NCBI GenBank assembly: GCA_023409265.1
Contig: JAEYHZ010000030.1
Span: 1-64,000 of the forward strand
Reading direction: 5' to 3'
Source: Bacillota bacterium
GTDB lineage: Bacteria > Bacillota > Clostridia > Acetivibrionales > DSM-1351
DNA: 64,000 nt
The translations under genes were made by a program, and so were the position numbers. Positions within the stretch are counted from its first letter, which is position 1. The number at the start of each line of letters is the position of its first letter. Under the pieces are notes generated by a model. That model made no database searches. It was given only the letters and a program-made list of their open reading frames with translations, and was not told the origin of the DNA. Of the stretch, positions 51,806 through 61,071 are shown piece after piece.

Positions 51806-52537
51806 ATGAAACTTATTACCAGAATGAAGATGTACTTTTTAGTTAAATATGAAAAAATATTGAGGAAATTGAAATTGGGAGGAATATATCCTGTTCATTA
51901 TATAGGCGGAAGTGAGGCTTTACCCCCACCGCTGACTTTAGATGAGGAAAATTATTTGTTGCATAAGCTTGAGGAAAGTGATTTTGGAGTAAAAAGTATA
52001 TTGATCGAGAGAAATTTGAGACTGGTTGTATATATTGCGAGAAAGTTTGAGAATACCGGTGTTGGTGTGGAGGATTTAATTTCCATCGGTACAATTGGTT
52101 TGATCAAAGCAATAAACACCTTCAATCCGTCAAAAAACATCAAGCTTGCAACTTATGCATCGAGATGCATAGAAAACGAAATACTAATGTACCTTAGAAG
52201 AAATAACAGAGTAAAAGCAGAAATTTCTATTGATGAGCCTCTGAACATTGATTGGGACGGAAATGAACTGCTGCTCTCAGATATCCTTGGTACAGAAAAT
52301 GATATGATCCATAGAAGCATAGAAGATGAGGTTGATAAGGAACTTTTAAATACCGCGATGAAAAAATTATCCATGAGAGAAAAGCGAATTATGGAATTGA
52401 GATTTGGCCTGACAAACGGTGTTGAAAAAACCCAAAAAGAGGTGGCTGATATGTTAGGTATATCACAATCCTATATTTCGAGGCTGGAAAAAAGGATTAT
52501 CAGCAGATTAAAAAAAGAGATCAGCCGAATGACCTGA
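51806..52537 (+). CDS. sigE: RNA polymerase sigma-E factor (pro-SigE)
   Basis: Mother-cell sporulation sigma factor, 243 residues. The membrane-associated pro-sequence (about residues 1-30) ends before YIGGSEALPPPL, the conserved stretch near the SpoIIGA cleavage site. Region 2 (NLRLVVYIARKFENTGVGVE, GTIGLIKAINTF, KLATYASRCIENEILMYLRR) and region 4 (EKTQKEVADMLGISQSYISR) are typical. ATG 51806 follows AAAGGGG; the frame extends to 51719 without a better start. Confidence 0.96.
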   Translation: MKLITRMKMYFLVKYEKILRKLKLGGIYPVHYIGGSEALPPPLTLDEENYLLHKLEESDFGVKSILIERNLRLVVYIARKFENTGVGVEDLISIGTIGLIKAINTFNPSKNIKLATYASRCIENEILMYLRRNNRVKAEISIDEPLNIDWDGNELLLSDILGTENDMIHRSIEDEVDKELLNTAMKKLSMREKRIMELRFGLTNGVEKTQKEVADMLGISQSYISRLEKRIISRLKKEISRMT

Positions 52538-52644
52538 CAGAACGGCTGAAAGCCTTAAAACAGGCTTTGTCAAGGCCTTTCACGAAAATATTTTGGTATG
52601 TAAAACAGTATAAAAAGTACCTCCATGGCAATAATGATATTGGA

Positions 52645-52669
52645 AAAGTCAATTATAAAAATTGACTTT
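52645..52669 (+). terminator. Hairpin between sigE and sigG
   Basis: AAAGTCAATT and AATTGACTTT form a perfect 10-bp stem around ATAAA. The following bases (GTTATTATAG) are a poor T-run, so this may attenuate rather than stop read-through from sigE into sigG. Confidence 0.5.
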
Positions 52670-52695
52670 GTTATTATAGCTCGGGAGGTTTTTAT

Positions 52696-53469
52696 ATGCT
52701 TATTAATAAAGTTGAAATCTGCGGTGTTAACACTTCAAAACTTCCTGTTTTGACAAATGAACAAAAAAAAGTACTGTTCGAAAGAATGCATAAAGGCGAT
52801 AATTCTGCTAGAGACGAATTCATAAAAGGAAATTTAAGACTTGTATTAAGTGTAATTCAGCGGTTCAATAACAGAGGTGAATATGTGGATGACTTGTTTC
52901 AGGTTGGGTGCATTGGGTTAATTAAAGCTATTGATAATTTTGATGTATCTCAAAACGTTAAGTTCTCAACATATGCTGTTCCTATGATAATCGGTGAAAT
53001 CAGAAGGTATCTCAGAGATAATAATTCAATAAGGGTAAGCAGATCCTTAAGGGATATTGCATATAAAGCTTTGCAGGCTAAGGAAAGGCTGACCACCAAA
53101 AATTCCAAGGAGCCTACAATCGCTGAACTTGCCGCTGAGCTGCAGCTTCCTAAAGAGGATATAGTATTTGCCCTGGATGCAATACAGGATCCCATTTCTC
53201 TTTTTGAATCCGTATATCATGACGGAGGAGATGCCATATTTGTTATGGATCAGGTCAGTGATGACAAAAATATTGACGAGAACTGGCTTGAGACAATAAC
53301 CCTGAAAGAGGCCATGAGAAAGCTGAACGACAGAGAAAAGCTGATTCTGAATCTCCGGTTTTTTGAAGGACGCACTCAAATGGAGGTAGCAGACGAAATC
53401 GGAATCTCCCAGGCACAGGTATCCAGGCTGGAAAAGACAGCTCTCATGCACATGAAGAAGTATATTTAG
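52696..53469 (+). CDS. sigG: RNA polymerase sigma-G factor
   Basis: Late forespore sigma factor, 257 residues. The N-terminal NKVEICGVNTSKLPVLTNEQ, the core NRGEYVDDLFQVGCIGLIKA and FSTYAVPMIIGEIRRYLRDN, region 3 (VSRSLRDIAYKALQA) and region 4 (RTQMEVADEIGISQAQVSRL) are those of SigG. GGGAGG lies 8 nt before ATG 52696. Its place directly after sigE is conserved. nrdR follows. Confidence 0.96.
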   Translation: MLINKVEICGVNTSKLPVLTNEQKKVLFERMHKGDNSARDEFIKGNLRLVLSVIQRFNNRGEYVDDLFQVGCIGLIKAIDNFDVSQNVKFSTYAVPMIIGEIRRYLRDNNSIRVSRSLRDIAYKALQAKERLTTKNSKEPTIAELAAELQLPKEDIVFALDAIQDPISLFESVYHDGGDAIFVMDQVSDDKNIDENWLETITLKEAMRKLNDREKLILNLRFFEGRTQMEVADEIGISQAQVSRLEKTALMHMKKYI

Positions 53470-53546
53470 TATATACAAAAAAAGTCAAATAAGGTAAAAT
53501 GGATATTGAGTTATTTTGCATCCTGTTTCTGCGGAGGATAAAGGCA

Positions 53547-54008
53547 ATGAAATGTCCATTTTGCGGTTTTATTGAAGATAAAGTAATAGATTCCAGACCT
53601 ACGGATGAAGGTTCTGCCATTAGAAGAAGACGAGAATGCATCAAGTGTTCAAAAAGGTTTACCACCTACGAAAAGGTCGAGAGCCTTCCGTTGATGGTAA
53701 TCAAAAAAGATAAATCAAGGCAGCCCTTTGACAGGGACAAGCTGATGAATGGTCTTTTAAGAGCCTGCGAAAAAAGACCTATATCAATAAATGATCTTGA
53801 AAAAATGGTGGAAAATATAGAGACTCAGCTCCATAATTCCCTTATCAGAGAAGTGACGACCGAGGATATCGGCGAGATGGTAATGGCAAAGCTAAAAAAT
53901 ATGGATGAAGTCGCCTATGTCCGGTTTGCCTCTGTTTACAGACAGTTCAAGGATATTAATACTTTCATGGATGAGTTGAAGAATTTATTGAGAGATGAAA
54001 AGAAATAA
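53547..54008 (+). CDS. nrdR: Transcriptional repressor NrdR
   Basis: Repressor of ribonucleotide reductase genes, 153 residues. It has an N-terminal zinc ribbon (MKCPFCGFIEDKVIDSRPTD and RRECIKCSKRFTTYE) and an ATP-cone domain that senses dATP/ATP (VIKKDKSRQPFDRDKLMNGL). ATG 53547 follows GGAGG at 10 nt; the frame extends to 53499 without a better site. No nrd gene is in the window. A terminator follows. Confidence 0.95.
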   Translation: MKCPFCGFIEDKVIDSRPTDEGSAIRRRRECIKCSKRFTTYEKVESLPLMVIKKDKSRQPFDRDKLMNGLLRACEKRPISINDLEKMVENIETQLHNSLIREVTTEDIGEMVMAKLKNMDEVAYVRFASVYRQFKDINTFMDELKNLLRDEKK

Positions 54009-54027
54009 AGTTTATTAAAATATGTAA

Positions 54028-54071
54028 ACACAAGCTGCTTTCAGTTAAGGAATAGGCAGCTTGTGTTTTTT
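54028..54071 (+). terminator. Terminator of nrdR
   Basis: ACACAAGCTGC and GCAGCTTGTGT form a perfect 11-bp stem, followed by TTTTT. Confidence 0.9.
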
Positions 54072-54643
54072 TATGTGTTACAATAAAAATCTTCTAGCAA
54101 CGAACAAGTTTTGTAAAAAATAGGTGATTTTTTAAAATATATGTGTTATAATTTAGAAAAATTATTTGTTAATTTTCTACTAATTTTATACCATAACTTC
54201 TCAATTCCGTTTACGGAAAGTAAATTCAAATCTATTGATTTAAAAATCACTAATTATCATTAATTAAATATCTATGGTGTTCATATGGGCAAATATTCAA
54301 GATTGATCTATGCTCACGCTTTTTTAATCTTTTCTGCCGAAATATTGTCCACTAAGTTATTATTTAGCACGAAACTCTAATTTTTTCATCAAAATTCAAC
54401 ACAAATTCAGAATCAAATCTAAACAAGTCTAAATCAAAATCTAAGTTAAAACCTAAGTCTAAATCAAAATCTAAGTTAAAACCTAAGTCTAAACCATAAG
54501 CAAAATCAAAATCATAATTGAAAATCAAATTTAAAATCAAAATTCATTCCAATACCAACCAACATTCTAGACAAAAAACAGTGCTGTGGTTGTTCAGAAG
54601 TAAAACCAGGGCAAAAAACTAAATATAGAAAGGACCTAATTAT
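54072..54643 (+). other. Long AT-rich intergenic region before comM
   Basis: No ORF, RNA gene or clear promoter is seen in the first 300 bp apart from a TATAAT-like box near 54150. The second half is the tandem repeat listed separately. The comM ribosome site AAAGGA closes the region. Confidence 0.5.
54414..54545 (+). repeat. 30-bp AT-rich tandem repeat upstream of comM
   Basis: Units AAGTCTAAATCAAAATCTAA plus GTTAAAACCT start at 54425, 54455 and 54485 (partial). The first two are nearly identical, and degenerate AAATCAAA-type pieces extend on both sides. Confidence 0.85.
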
Positions 54644-56173
54644 ATGGTATCAAAAATTAACAGCTGTGCCTTGATGGGGATAGACGGATGCATAGTTGAG
54701 GTTGAAACAGATATTAGCAATGGAATTCCCAATTTCGATATTGTCGGTTTGGGGGATACTGCTGTCAGAGAGTCAAGAGAAAGAGTGAGGGCAGCCATTA
54801 AAAACAGTGGCATTGAATTTCCCGTGCGGCGTATAACCATAAATCTTGCACCGGCCAACCTGCGTAAGGAAGGTTCTGTATATGATGTATCCATAGCAGT
54901 GGGTATTTTGTTGGCAACAGAAATAATTTATCACGGTAACCTGGAAACTTTTATGTTTCTGGGAGAACTGTCTCTGGATGGGGGAATTAAGCCGGTTAAA
55001 GGCATACTGTCCATGGCCTGCTGTGCAAAAGATAACGGAATAAAGGACATATTTGTTCCTGAAGCAAATGCAGATGAAGCAGCGGTTTTAAAAGAGATAA
55101 ATATTATTCCTGTCAAAAACCTGTTGGATATAGTCAATCATTTGAATGGAACACAGGTCATAAGCCCTTACACAATTGATATAAATAATATTTTTAATCA
55201 AAAACTGTCTTCCTCAATGGATTTCAGCGATGTAAAAGGCCAGGCCAGTGTCAAAAGAGCTATGGAGATTGCCGCCTGCGGAGCACATAACCTGCTGATG
55301 GTTGGTGCGCCGGGCAGCGGCAAAACCATGTTGGCCAAGAGACTGCCTTCTATTTTGCCCAGGCTGACCTTTCAAGAGGCTCTGGAATTGACAAAAATAT
55401 ATAGTGTGGCCGGTCTTCTGCCGCATAAAACTTCGCTTATCTCTGCCAGGCCTTTCAGAAATCCCCATCATACAATTTCAGATATTTCATTGGTAGGAGG
55501 CGGCAAACATATCAAGCCGGGAGAAATAAGCCTGGCGCATTATGGTGTACTATTTCTGGACGAGTTTCCCGAGTTTTGCAAGGATGCAGTGGAAGTACTC
55601 AGGCAGCCTCTTGAAGACGGTGAGATATGCATATCAAGAGCTAACAACAGCATTACCTATCCTGCAAAAACAACCCTTATATGTGCTGCCAATCCATGCA
55701 AGTGCGGTTTTTTTCTGGATCCTTCACACAAGTGCAGCTGCACTCCAAAAATGATTCAGCAGTACTTTGGTAAGCTCAGTCAGCCAATACTGGACAGGAT
55801 TGACATTCATGCCGAGGTGCAGCCGGTGAAATATGCCGATCTTGAAAAGAAAGGTGAGGAGGAAACTTCAGCAGTTATCAGAGAGAGGGTAAACAAAGCC
55901 AGAAGTATTCAGCTTGAGAGATATAAAGAGCTTGGTATCTATTCCAATTCCGAGCTGTCACCCTCTCTTATCAGAAAGTACTGCCAACTGGACAGAGTCA
56001 CCTCAAATCTTCTGAAACGGGCTTTTGAAAAACTTGGTTTGAGTGCCAGGGCACATGACAGAATTCTGAAGGTTGCCAGAACAATTGCAGATATGGAAGG
56101 CTGCGAAGCAATACAGTCGCACCATGTGGCAGAAGCCATTCAATATAGAACTTTTGACAGGCTGAGAATCTAA
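54644..56173 (+). CDS. comM: YifB/ComM family Mg-chelatase-like AAA+ ATPase
   Basis: A 509-residue AAA+ protein: N-terminal Lon-like domain (GLGDTAVRESRERVRAAIKN, INLAPANLRKEGSVYDVSIA), ATPase core with Walker A MVGAPGSGKTMLAKRLP and Walker B VLFLDEFPEF, a Cys-containing insert (CKCGFFLDPSHKCSC) and a C-terminal domain. ComM helps branch migration when incoming single-stranded DNA recombines during natural transformation. It pairs here with dprA, another transformation protein, 76 bp downstream. Confidence 0.94.
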   Translation: MVSKINSCALMGIDGCIVEVETDISNGIPNFDIVGLGDTAVRESRERVRAAIKNSGIEFPVRRITINLAPANLRKEGSVYDVSIAVGILLATEIIYHGNLETFMFLGELSLDGGIKPVKGILSMACCAKDNGIKDIFVPEANADEAAVLKEINIIPVKNLLDIVNHLNGTQVISPYTIDINNIFNQKLSSSMDFSDVKGQASVKRAMEIAACGAHNLLMVGAPGSGKTMLAKRLPSILPRLTFQEALELTKIYSVAGLLPHKTSLISARPFRNPHHTISDISLVGGGKHIKPGEISLAHYGVLFLDEFPEFCKDAVEVLRQPLEDGEICISRANNSITYPAKTTLICAANPCKCGFFLDPSHKCSCTPKMIQQYFGKLSQPILDRIDIHAEVQPVKYADLEKKGEEETSAVIRERVNKARSIQLERYKELGIYSNSELSPSLIRKYCQLDRVTSNLLKRAFEKLGLSARAHDRILKVARTIADMEGCEAIQSHHVAEAIQYRTFDRLRI

Positions 56174-56249
56174 AGCAGCCTGAGACTAAAAAATATACCC
56201 AAAGGCCCAAAAAATTAGTCCCATTAGTGCCTTGGATAAAGGGAAAGGA

Positions 56250-57386
56250 ATGAATAAATACATGAGAGAAATTGATTATTGGGTATGGTTATCATCTTTA
56301 GAGGGAATAGGACCGGTCAAAGCTAAAAAACTTCTGAATACCTATCAGCATCCCGGGATTATATATAATTTGACTGAGTCTGAGTTAAGGCAAAACAGAC
56401 AGCTGACTCCCAGGAATATTGAGGAACTGCTGAATGTTGAAAAGCGTGAAAGGGTAAACACTATTAATAGTTTAATGATAAAAAATGACATAAAGCTGGT
56501 GACTGTTTTTGACAGTAACTATCCTGAAAGGTTGAGACAAATTTATGATCCTCCGGTTACTTTGTATTATAGAGGTAAATTCAGGCTTTCCGAGTTCTCT
56601 ATTGCTGTCGTAGGGGCAAGGAGGACCACAAACTATGGTGCATTTTCTGCAAGGAAGCTCTCCTATGAGCTGGGGTTGAGAGGAGTGCAGGTAGTAAGTG
56701 GACTGGCAAGAGGAATAGACAGTATTGCCCATGAAGGCTGTCTGGATGCAGGAGGAAAGACTGTTGCCGTTTTAGGCTGTGGTTTGGACAGTATCTATCC
56801 GCCGGAAAACAATAAGCTACTCGAAAATATACTAAAGTCCGACGGATTGATTTTGTCTGAATATCCTCCGGGTATGCCGCCGCTGCAGCACAATTTTCCT
56901 GCCAGAAACAGAATAATCAGCGGCATCTCCTCAGGAGTGCTGGTGGTGGAAGCTGCTAAAAGAAGCGGCTCACTAATAACTGCAAATTTTGCCTTGGAGC
57001 AGGGAAGAGAAGTTTTTGCAGTGCCGGGAAATATCGACTGTGCCTACAGCAGGGGAACAAACCAGCTTATCAGGGAGGGAGCTAAAATTGTTCTGGGTGT
57101 TGAGGATATTCTGGAGGAATTTGATTATCAAGAAGATATAGACAGTGAAAAATCTATAAAAATCTCCGATAAAATTAAAATAAATACCGAGGCAAACATT
57201 TACAGGGGTTTAAGTACAGAGGAAATAAGAGTTGTTAAAATAATTCAGAAAGGAATACACCATATTGATGAAATAATTCAAAGGAGTAATATTTCCATAA
57301 AAGATATAAATAATATCCTGTTCATGCTTGAAATGAAAGGAGTAATATCACAGCTGCCGGGGAAGCTTTTTGAAATGTGCCTATAG
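56250..57386 (+). CDS. dprA: DNA processing protein DprA
   Basis: Loads RecA on incoming single-stranded DNA in transformation. The 378-residue protein has an N-terminal helix-hairpin SAM-like domain (LSSLEGIGPVKAKKLL), the Rossmann core (VGARRTTNYGAFSARKL, VSGLARGIDSIAHEG, VLGCGLDSIYPPEN, NFPARNRIISG) and a C-terminal winged helix (GLSTEEIRVVKIIQKGIHHI). ATG 56250 has an AAAGGGAAAGGA tract upstream; ATG 56262 is an alternative. A degraded copy of its 3' end lies at 61151-61245, beyond the accessory island. Confidence 0.93.
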   Translation: MNKYMREIDYWVWLSSLEGIGPVKAKKLLNTYQHPGIIYNLTESELRQNRQLTPRNIEELLNVEKRERVNTINSLMIKNDIKLVTVFDSNYPERLRQIYDPPVTLYYRGKFRLSEFSIAVVGARRTTNYGAFSARKLSYELGLRGVQVVSGLARGIDSIAHEGCLDAGGKTVAVLGCGLDSIYPPENNKLLENILKSDGLILSEYPPGMPPLQHNFPARNRIISGISSGVLVVEAAKRSGSLITANFALEQGREVFAVPGNIDCAYSRGTNQLIREGAKIVLGVEDILEEFDYQEDIDSEKSIKISDKIKINTEANIYRGLSTEEIRVVKIIQKGIHHIDEIIQRSNISIKDINNILFMLEMKGVISQLPGKLFEMCL

Positions 57387-57584
57387 TTATTTTGTTTCAG
57401 GTTTATCAAAGTCATAATGTAATAATCTGAAAATTACGCTTAACTATGTTTTCTAAGCTGACGGTAAATAAATGACTTTTTTTGCCGATAAGGGAAATAA
57501 GAAAATATAAAGGGTCTCGAATAAATTCAAGCCCCTTTATGTGGGTGGAAATGATGTGAATTTACATCAAATAAGGTCAAAAAA

Positions 57585-58073
57585 TTAAGCGTGCATCTTT
57601 TCACTTGTTGCGGCATCCTCTCCATTCCTGAAAGCTGATGACATTCCTTTTCCAGACTTCTTTAAATACTCCAATTTGACCTTCATGAGCATTTGAATTT
57701 CCATTTTCGCATCGTTTGAAAACTGTCTGTACATCTCCAGGATCTCCTTCTCCTCTTCATCAACATCTATTTCAAAAACCTTCTTCTCAGGTGACTTGTA
57801 CTCAATGACGCCTTCAGCTGCAATGGGCTGTTCTTCAATGTCTGCCTTGTGTTCTGTTTCGGTTTTTGGGCCTCTTTCCTCTCCTGTTAGTATCCAATCA
57901 ATAGAGACATCAAATACTTTCGATAACATAATAAGAGCATCGGACCCAGGTTTTGATCTTCCGGTTTCCCAATCTCCAACATTCCCCTTTGAAACTCCGA
58001 TTTTCTCTGCGAGTTTGGGCTGAGACAACCCTGCCTTTTTCCTTAGAAACACTATTCTGTCAATAGTATTCAT
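57585..58073 (-). CDS. Xre-family transcriptional regulator
   Basis: A 162-residue regulator with an N-terminal helix-turn-helix (RKKAGLSQPKLAEKIGVSKG, WETGRSKPGSDALIMLSKVF) and a C-terminal acidic region (EIDVDEEEKEILEMYRQFSN) that may form an oligomerisation helix, as in phage- and ICE-type repressors. GGAT lies upstream of ATG 58073. It diverges from the small genes to its right across a region with four CTTATTTACGTG-type sites, which suggests it represses both directions. Confidence 0.9.
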   Translation of the reverse strand: MNTIDRIVFLRKKAGLSQPKLAEKIGVSKGNVGDWETGRSKPGSDALIMLSKVFDVSIDWILTGEERGPKTETEHKADIEEQPIAAEGVIEYKSPEKKVFEIDVDEEEKEILEMYRQFSNDAKMEIQMLMKVKLEYLKKSGKGMSSAFRNGEDAATSEKMHA

Positions 58074-58100
58074 AATTATCACATCCTATTAGAAAAATAT

Positions 58101-58217
58101 CTCGTAAATAAGTGAAATATTAAGAATAAACAAGCAATCTCACTTAATCACGTGAATTGTGTATTTATATGTCGTATTTACGAGAAATTGAAAGTTTAAA
58201 TCTCTCTTATTTACGTG
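58101..58217. promoter_or_regulatory. Operator cluster between divergent genes
   Basis: Related sites are at 58101-58112 (CTCGTAAATAAG), 58142-58153 (CTTAATCACGTG, weaker), 58173-58184 (CGTATTTACGAG) and 58206-58217 (CTTATTTACGTG). The first is the reverse complement of the type. Four copies in 117 bp upstream of an Xre gene are best explained as operators of that regulator. From 58218 to 58454 I see no gene. Confidence 0.65.
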
Positions 58218-58454
58218 TATTATATTTGAATGATGGTATTTTACATCAAACATCATAACATAGTTTGAAAATAACATACAATACCAAACATGTGTTCTCA
58301 CATTCCCTGTATCACTTCTAAAATGCCATTCTTGCAGGCGCTCACACCTTGCGCCATTTAAAAGTAAATATAGAGACACCAATAGGAAAATTAAACCATG
58401 GACCCGGTTGAGCTTCCTGGTAACACCTGGGAGAAAGTGAGGGACTAGTACAAA

Positions 58455-58583
58455 TTGTTTCTTCTGCCCAAGGAGTTCCAAGAAGAGGATGACCAATGTG
58501 GAAATAACTGCATGTCATGCCACATGTCAGGTGAATGTGAAAAACTTAAGAATTGCCTTGAAAGGATATTCAACATTGCTTAG
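58455..58583 (+). CDS. Small Cys-rich protein (42 residues), unknown
   Basis: A frame from TTG 58455 to TAG 58581 reads FLLPKEFQEEDDQCGNNCMS, then CHMSGECEKLKNCLERIFNI. It has five Cys in 20 residues (C15, C19, C22, C28, C34), a CxxxCxxC metal-type cluster. GAGGG lies about 11 nt before the TTG. It precedes the small Xre gene by 31 bp. The family is not recognised. The alternative frame from 58489 that extends the Xre gene upstream overlaps it and lacks a ribosome site. Confidence 0.5.
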   Translation: MFLLPKEFQEEDDQCGNNCMSCHMSGECEKLKNCLERIFNIA

Positions 58584-58614
58584 TGATACAAAAAAGACAG
58601 GAGGTGATCGAGTG

Positions 58615-58836
58615 ATGGGCAAGGCAAAGAAAAATCAGTTGACTCTCCTGGGGGTCGAGATCAAGAAGAGGCTCATCGAGTTGAACATGACCCAGAGGGA
58701 ATTTGCAGCAAGGATCGGAGCAAACGAAAATTACATCAACCTGATTCTTTACGGTGAGAGATCAGGGGCTAAGTATCTGGACAAGATCGGACAGGTATTG
58801 AATATTGATATCAACAAATTCCGTGAAATAGCGTAA
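58615..58836 (+). CDS. Small Xre-type helix-turn-helix protein
   Basis: A 73-residue single-domain DNA-binding protein: EIKKRLIELNMTQREFAARI, then GANENYINLILYGERSG and a C-terminal helix. It resembles phage Cro-like or Rha-associated HTH proteins. AGGAGGTGAT lies 8 nt before ATG 58615. Together with the larger Xre regulator on the opposite strand it gives a repressor/Cro-like pair around the operator cluster. Confidence 0.82.
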   Translation: MGKAKKNQLTLLGVEIKKRLIELNMTQREFAARIGANENYINLILYGERSGAKYLDKIGQVLNIDINKFREIA

Positions 58837-58949
58837 AGGAGGGGAATTGACGGCAGAACCACACATAGCAACTAAAACATACTTAAAACTGCTATAAGAA
58901 AATGATAATACAGAAAGAGATTTTTTATGTAAACAGGAGAGATGTTATT

Positions 58950-59108
58950 ATGGAAATTTATAATCTAGTAGTTGTATTTAAACCAGGTAATGAATCAAAT
59001 GAGATTACAAATCTCATTCAGAAGTTTATCTCTGGTATTGCAAAATCTAATGATAGGATAATTAATTTCTTGAATCCCGGTTCGATACTGAGTGGAAGAA
59101 GAAAATGA
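58950..59108 (+). CDS. Short protein resembling the N-terminus of ribosomal protein S6
   Basis: A 52-residue frame, MEIYNLVVVFKPGNESNEIT, continuing NLIQKFISGIAKSNDRIINF. The strand-then-helix pattern and spacing recall the first half of S6, but the second half is replaced by LNPGSILSGRRK. GGAGAG lies 10 nt before ATG 58950. It may be a truncated paralogue or an unrelated small protein; the resemblance is by eye only. Confidence 0.4.
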   Translation: MEIYNLVVVFKPGNESNEITNLIQKFISGIAKSNDRIINFLNPGSILSGRRK

Positions 59109-59198
59109 ATTGAAGAGCTTTACGGCTTAAGAACATAGATACATTCATAAAAATTTTTATTTATAAAGAATGAACTTATCACTAAAAGGAGTAATTTT

Positions 59199-61046
59199 AT
59201 GAGCATCAAGAAATCAATTATTTTAGGATTTTCATTAATACTAGTGTTGCTGGTCTCAATATTTATTATTCTGAACATTTTAAAGAGTGCTCAGATAGAA
59301 TCTGTAAAAGCGGAAGATATCAGGTATCAAAGTAATCTGGCGGCAGACGAACTTAGGCAATCTTCAGATGATTTAACCAGGCTTGCGAGATTGTACGTTG
59401 TTATAAAGAATATCGAACCTGAGCAGGCCAGGGAATATTTGAGAGAATACAATGCAATACTGGACATCAGAAACGGCAAGGCTCCCAGGCCTGAAAAATA
59501 TAACGAGATATATTGGGATTTCGCGGCTGTGCAAGGGAAAAACCCAACACCAAATTCTAGCGTAACAAAAGCACTTACCGACATCATGAAGGATTTAAAG
59601 TTTACTGATGAGGAATTTGCACTTTTGAATGAATCAAATGAAAAATCCGACGACCTGGTTAATACAGAAGTTATGGCAATGAACCTGGTTGAAGGCAAAA
59701 TCGGAGACGCTGAAAAAGCGGTAATGCAGCCCGGTGAAACACCACAGCAAACTGCAATAAGAATCATGCATGATAAGACTTATATGACAAACAAGGCGAA
59801 TATTATGCAGCCAATCAATCAAGCCCTTGATAAAATGAATAATCGTACAGCAGACAACGTTGCAGCTATACAGGCCAAGGTCCAGGCTTTAACTATACTC
59901 GGAACCAGTGTAGTTGTAGCATTGTTCTTAATTGTTGGTTTAATTCTGCTGTTAGTGTTTAAGGTGGTAATTTCAAACATAAAAATTTTAAAGAACAAAG
60001 TTGATGAACTTGCTCAAAATGGTGGCGACCTAACAAAATTGATTGAAATCAAAACCAATAATGAAATGGGTGACCTGGCAAAGAGCTTTAACAAGTTTAT
60101 AAGCAATTTAAGAGAAATCATGCAGAACATCGTACTGGAGACAAGTATTGCCGGAAAATCGATTGCAGGGCTAAATAGTACAATTGCAGTACTTAACCAA
60201 CATGTTGTATTAATTTCAGATACTACTACACAATTATCTGCAGGTATGGAGGAGACAGCAGCTTCCTCTGAAGAAATGAATGCATCTGCACACGAAATCG
60301 AAAGGGCAGCAGAGTCAATTGCCATACGAGCGGAAGAAGGCGCAAAAGCAGCTCAGGATATACATAACAGAGCTGCTAAGATTTCAACGGAACTTGAAAC
60401 AGCTATAGCAAAAGCCAATACAATATTCGAAGAAGTCAAGAGAAAACTGGAAGATGCTTTGGAACAATCGAAAGCGGTAAACCAAATCAATGTATTGTCG
60501 GATACTATTTTAAAAATAACATCACAGACCAATCTTTTAGCACTAAACGCTGCAATTGAATCTGCGAGAGCCGGTGAAGCAGGCAAGGGATTTGCAGTAG
60601 TGGCGGATGAAATCAGAAAGTTGGCGGAGGATTCCAAGAATACAGTAAATGAAATTCAGAACATAACCGGTATTGTCACCCAGTCGGTTAACAACCTTAC
60701 TCAAAATGCAAATGAGCTTCTTACCTTTATGAGCGGCAATGTAGCAAATGACTACGTCTCAATGTTGAATGCAGCTAAAGAATATAAAAAGGACGCTATA
60801 TTGGTAGATGAACTAGTCGGTGATTTTAGTGCCACCTCTGAAGAACTATTATCTTCAATTAACAGCATTATTGATGTTATCAGTGAGGTCACAAAAGCTA
60901 CCAATGACTCTGCTGCAGACACTAACGCAATTGCCGAAAGCACGGTTAAATTAAACAATGAAACAAATGGTGTATTGCGCGATTGTAATAATGTGAGGCA
61001 AAGCCTTGAGAAGGTTGAAGGCACTGTTGCGAAGTTTAAAGTTTAA
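59199..61046 (+). CDS. Methyl-accepting chemotaxis protein
   Basis: A 615-residue chemoreceptor. Helix 1 is at about residues 7-28, followed by an extracytoplasmic helical sensor region to about 225, helix 2 (about 228-255, GTSVVVALFLIVGLILLLVF), HAMP (VDELAQNGGDLTKLIEIKTN) and a signalling domain whose tip is ITSQTNLLALNAAIESARAG. The tip is a near-perfect consensus, unlike the receptor at 3754. AAAGGAG lies 9 nt before ATG 59199. It is the largest gene of the island after dprA. Confidence 0.92.
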   Translation: MSIKKSIILGFSLILVLLVSIFIILNILKSAQIESVKAEDIRYQSNLAADELRQSSDDLTRLARLYVVIKNIEPEQAREYLREYNAILDIRNGKAPRPEKYNEIYWDFAAVQGKNPTPNSSVTKALTDIMKDLKFTDEEFALLNESNEKSDDLVNTEVMAMNLVEGKIGDAEKAVMQPGETPQQTAIRIMHDKTYMTNKANIMQPINQALDKMNNRTADNVAAIQAKVQALTILGTSVVVALFLIVGLILLLVFKVVISNIKILKNKVDELAQNGGDLTKLIEIKTNNEMGDLAKSFNKFISNLREIMQNIVLETSIAGKSIAGLNSTIAVLNQHVVLISDTTTQLSAGMEETAASSEEMNASAHEIERAAESIAIRAEEGAKAAQDIHNRAAKISTELETAIAKANTIFEEVKRKLEDALEQSKAVNQINVLSDTILKITSQTNLLALNAAIESARAGEAGKGFAVVADEIRKLAEDSKNTVNEIQNITGIVTQSVNNLTQNANELLTFMSGNVANDYVSMLNAAKEYKKDAILVDELVGDFSATSEELLSSINSIIDVISEVTKATNDSAADTNAIAESTVKLNNETNGVLRDCNNVRQSLEKVEGTVAKFKV

Positions 61047-61071
61047 AAGGAATTTGGAAAAATTCGAAATG

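Noticed and set aside
58140..58496. A 118-codon minus-strand frame in the island
   Set aside because: It overlaps the operator cluster and the small Cys-rich gene on the opposite strand, and its composition is unconvincing.
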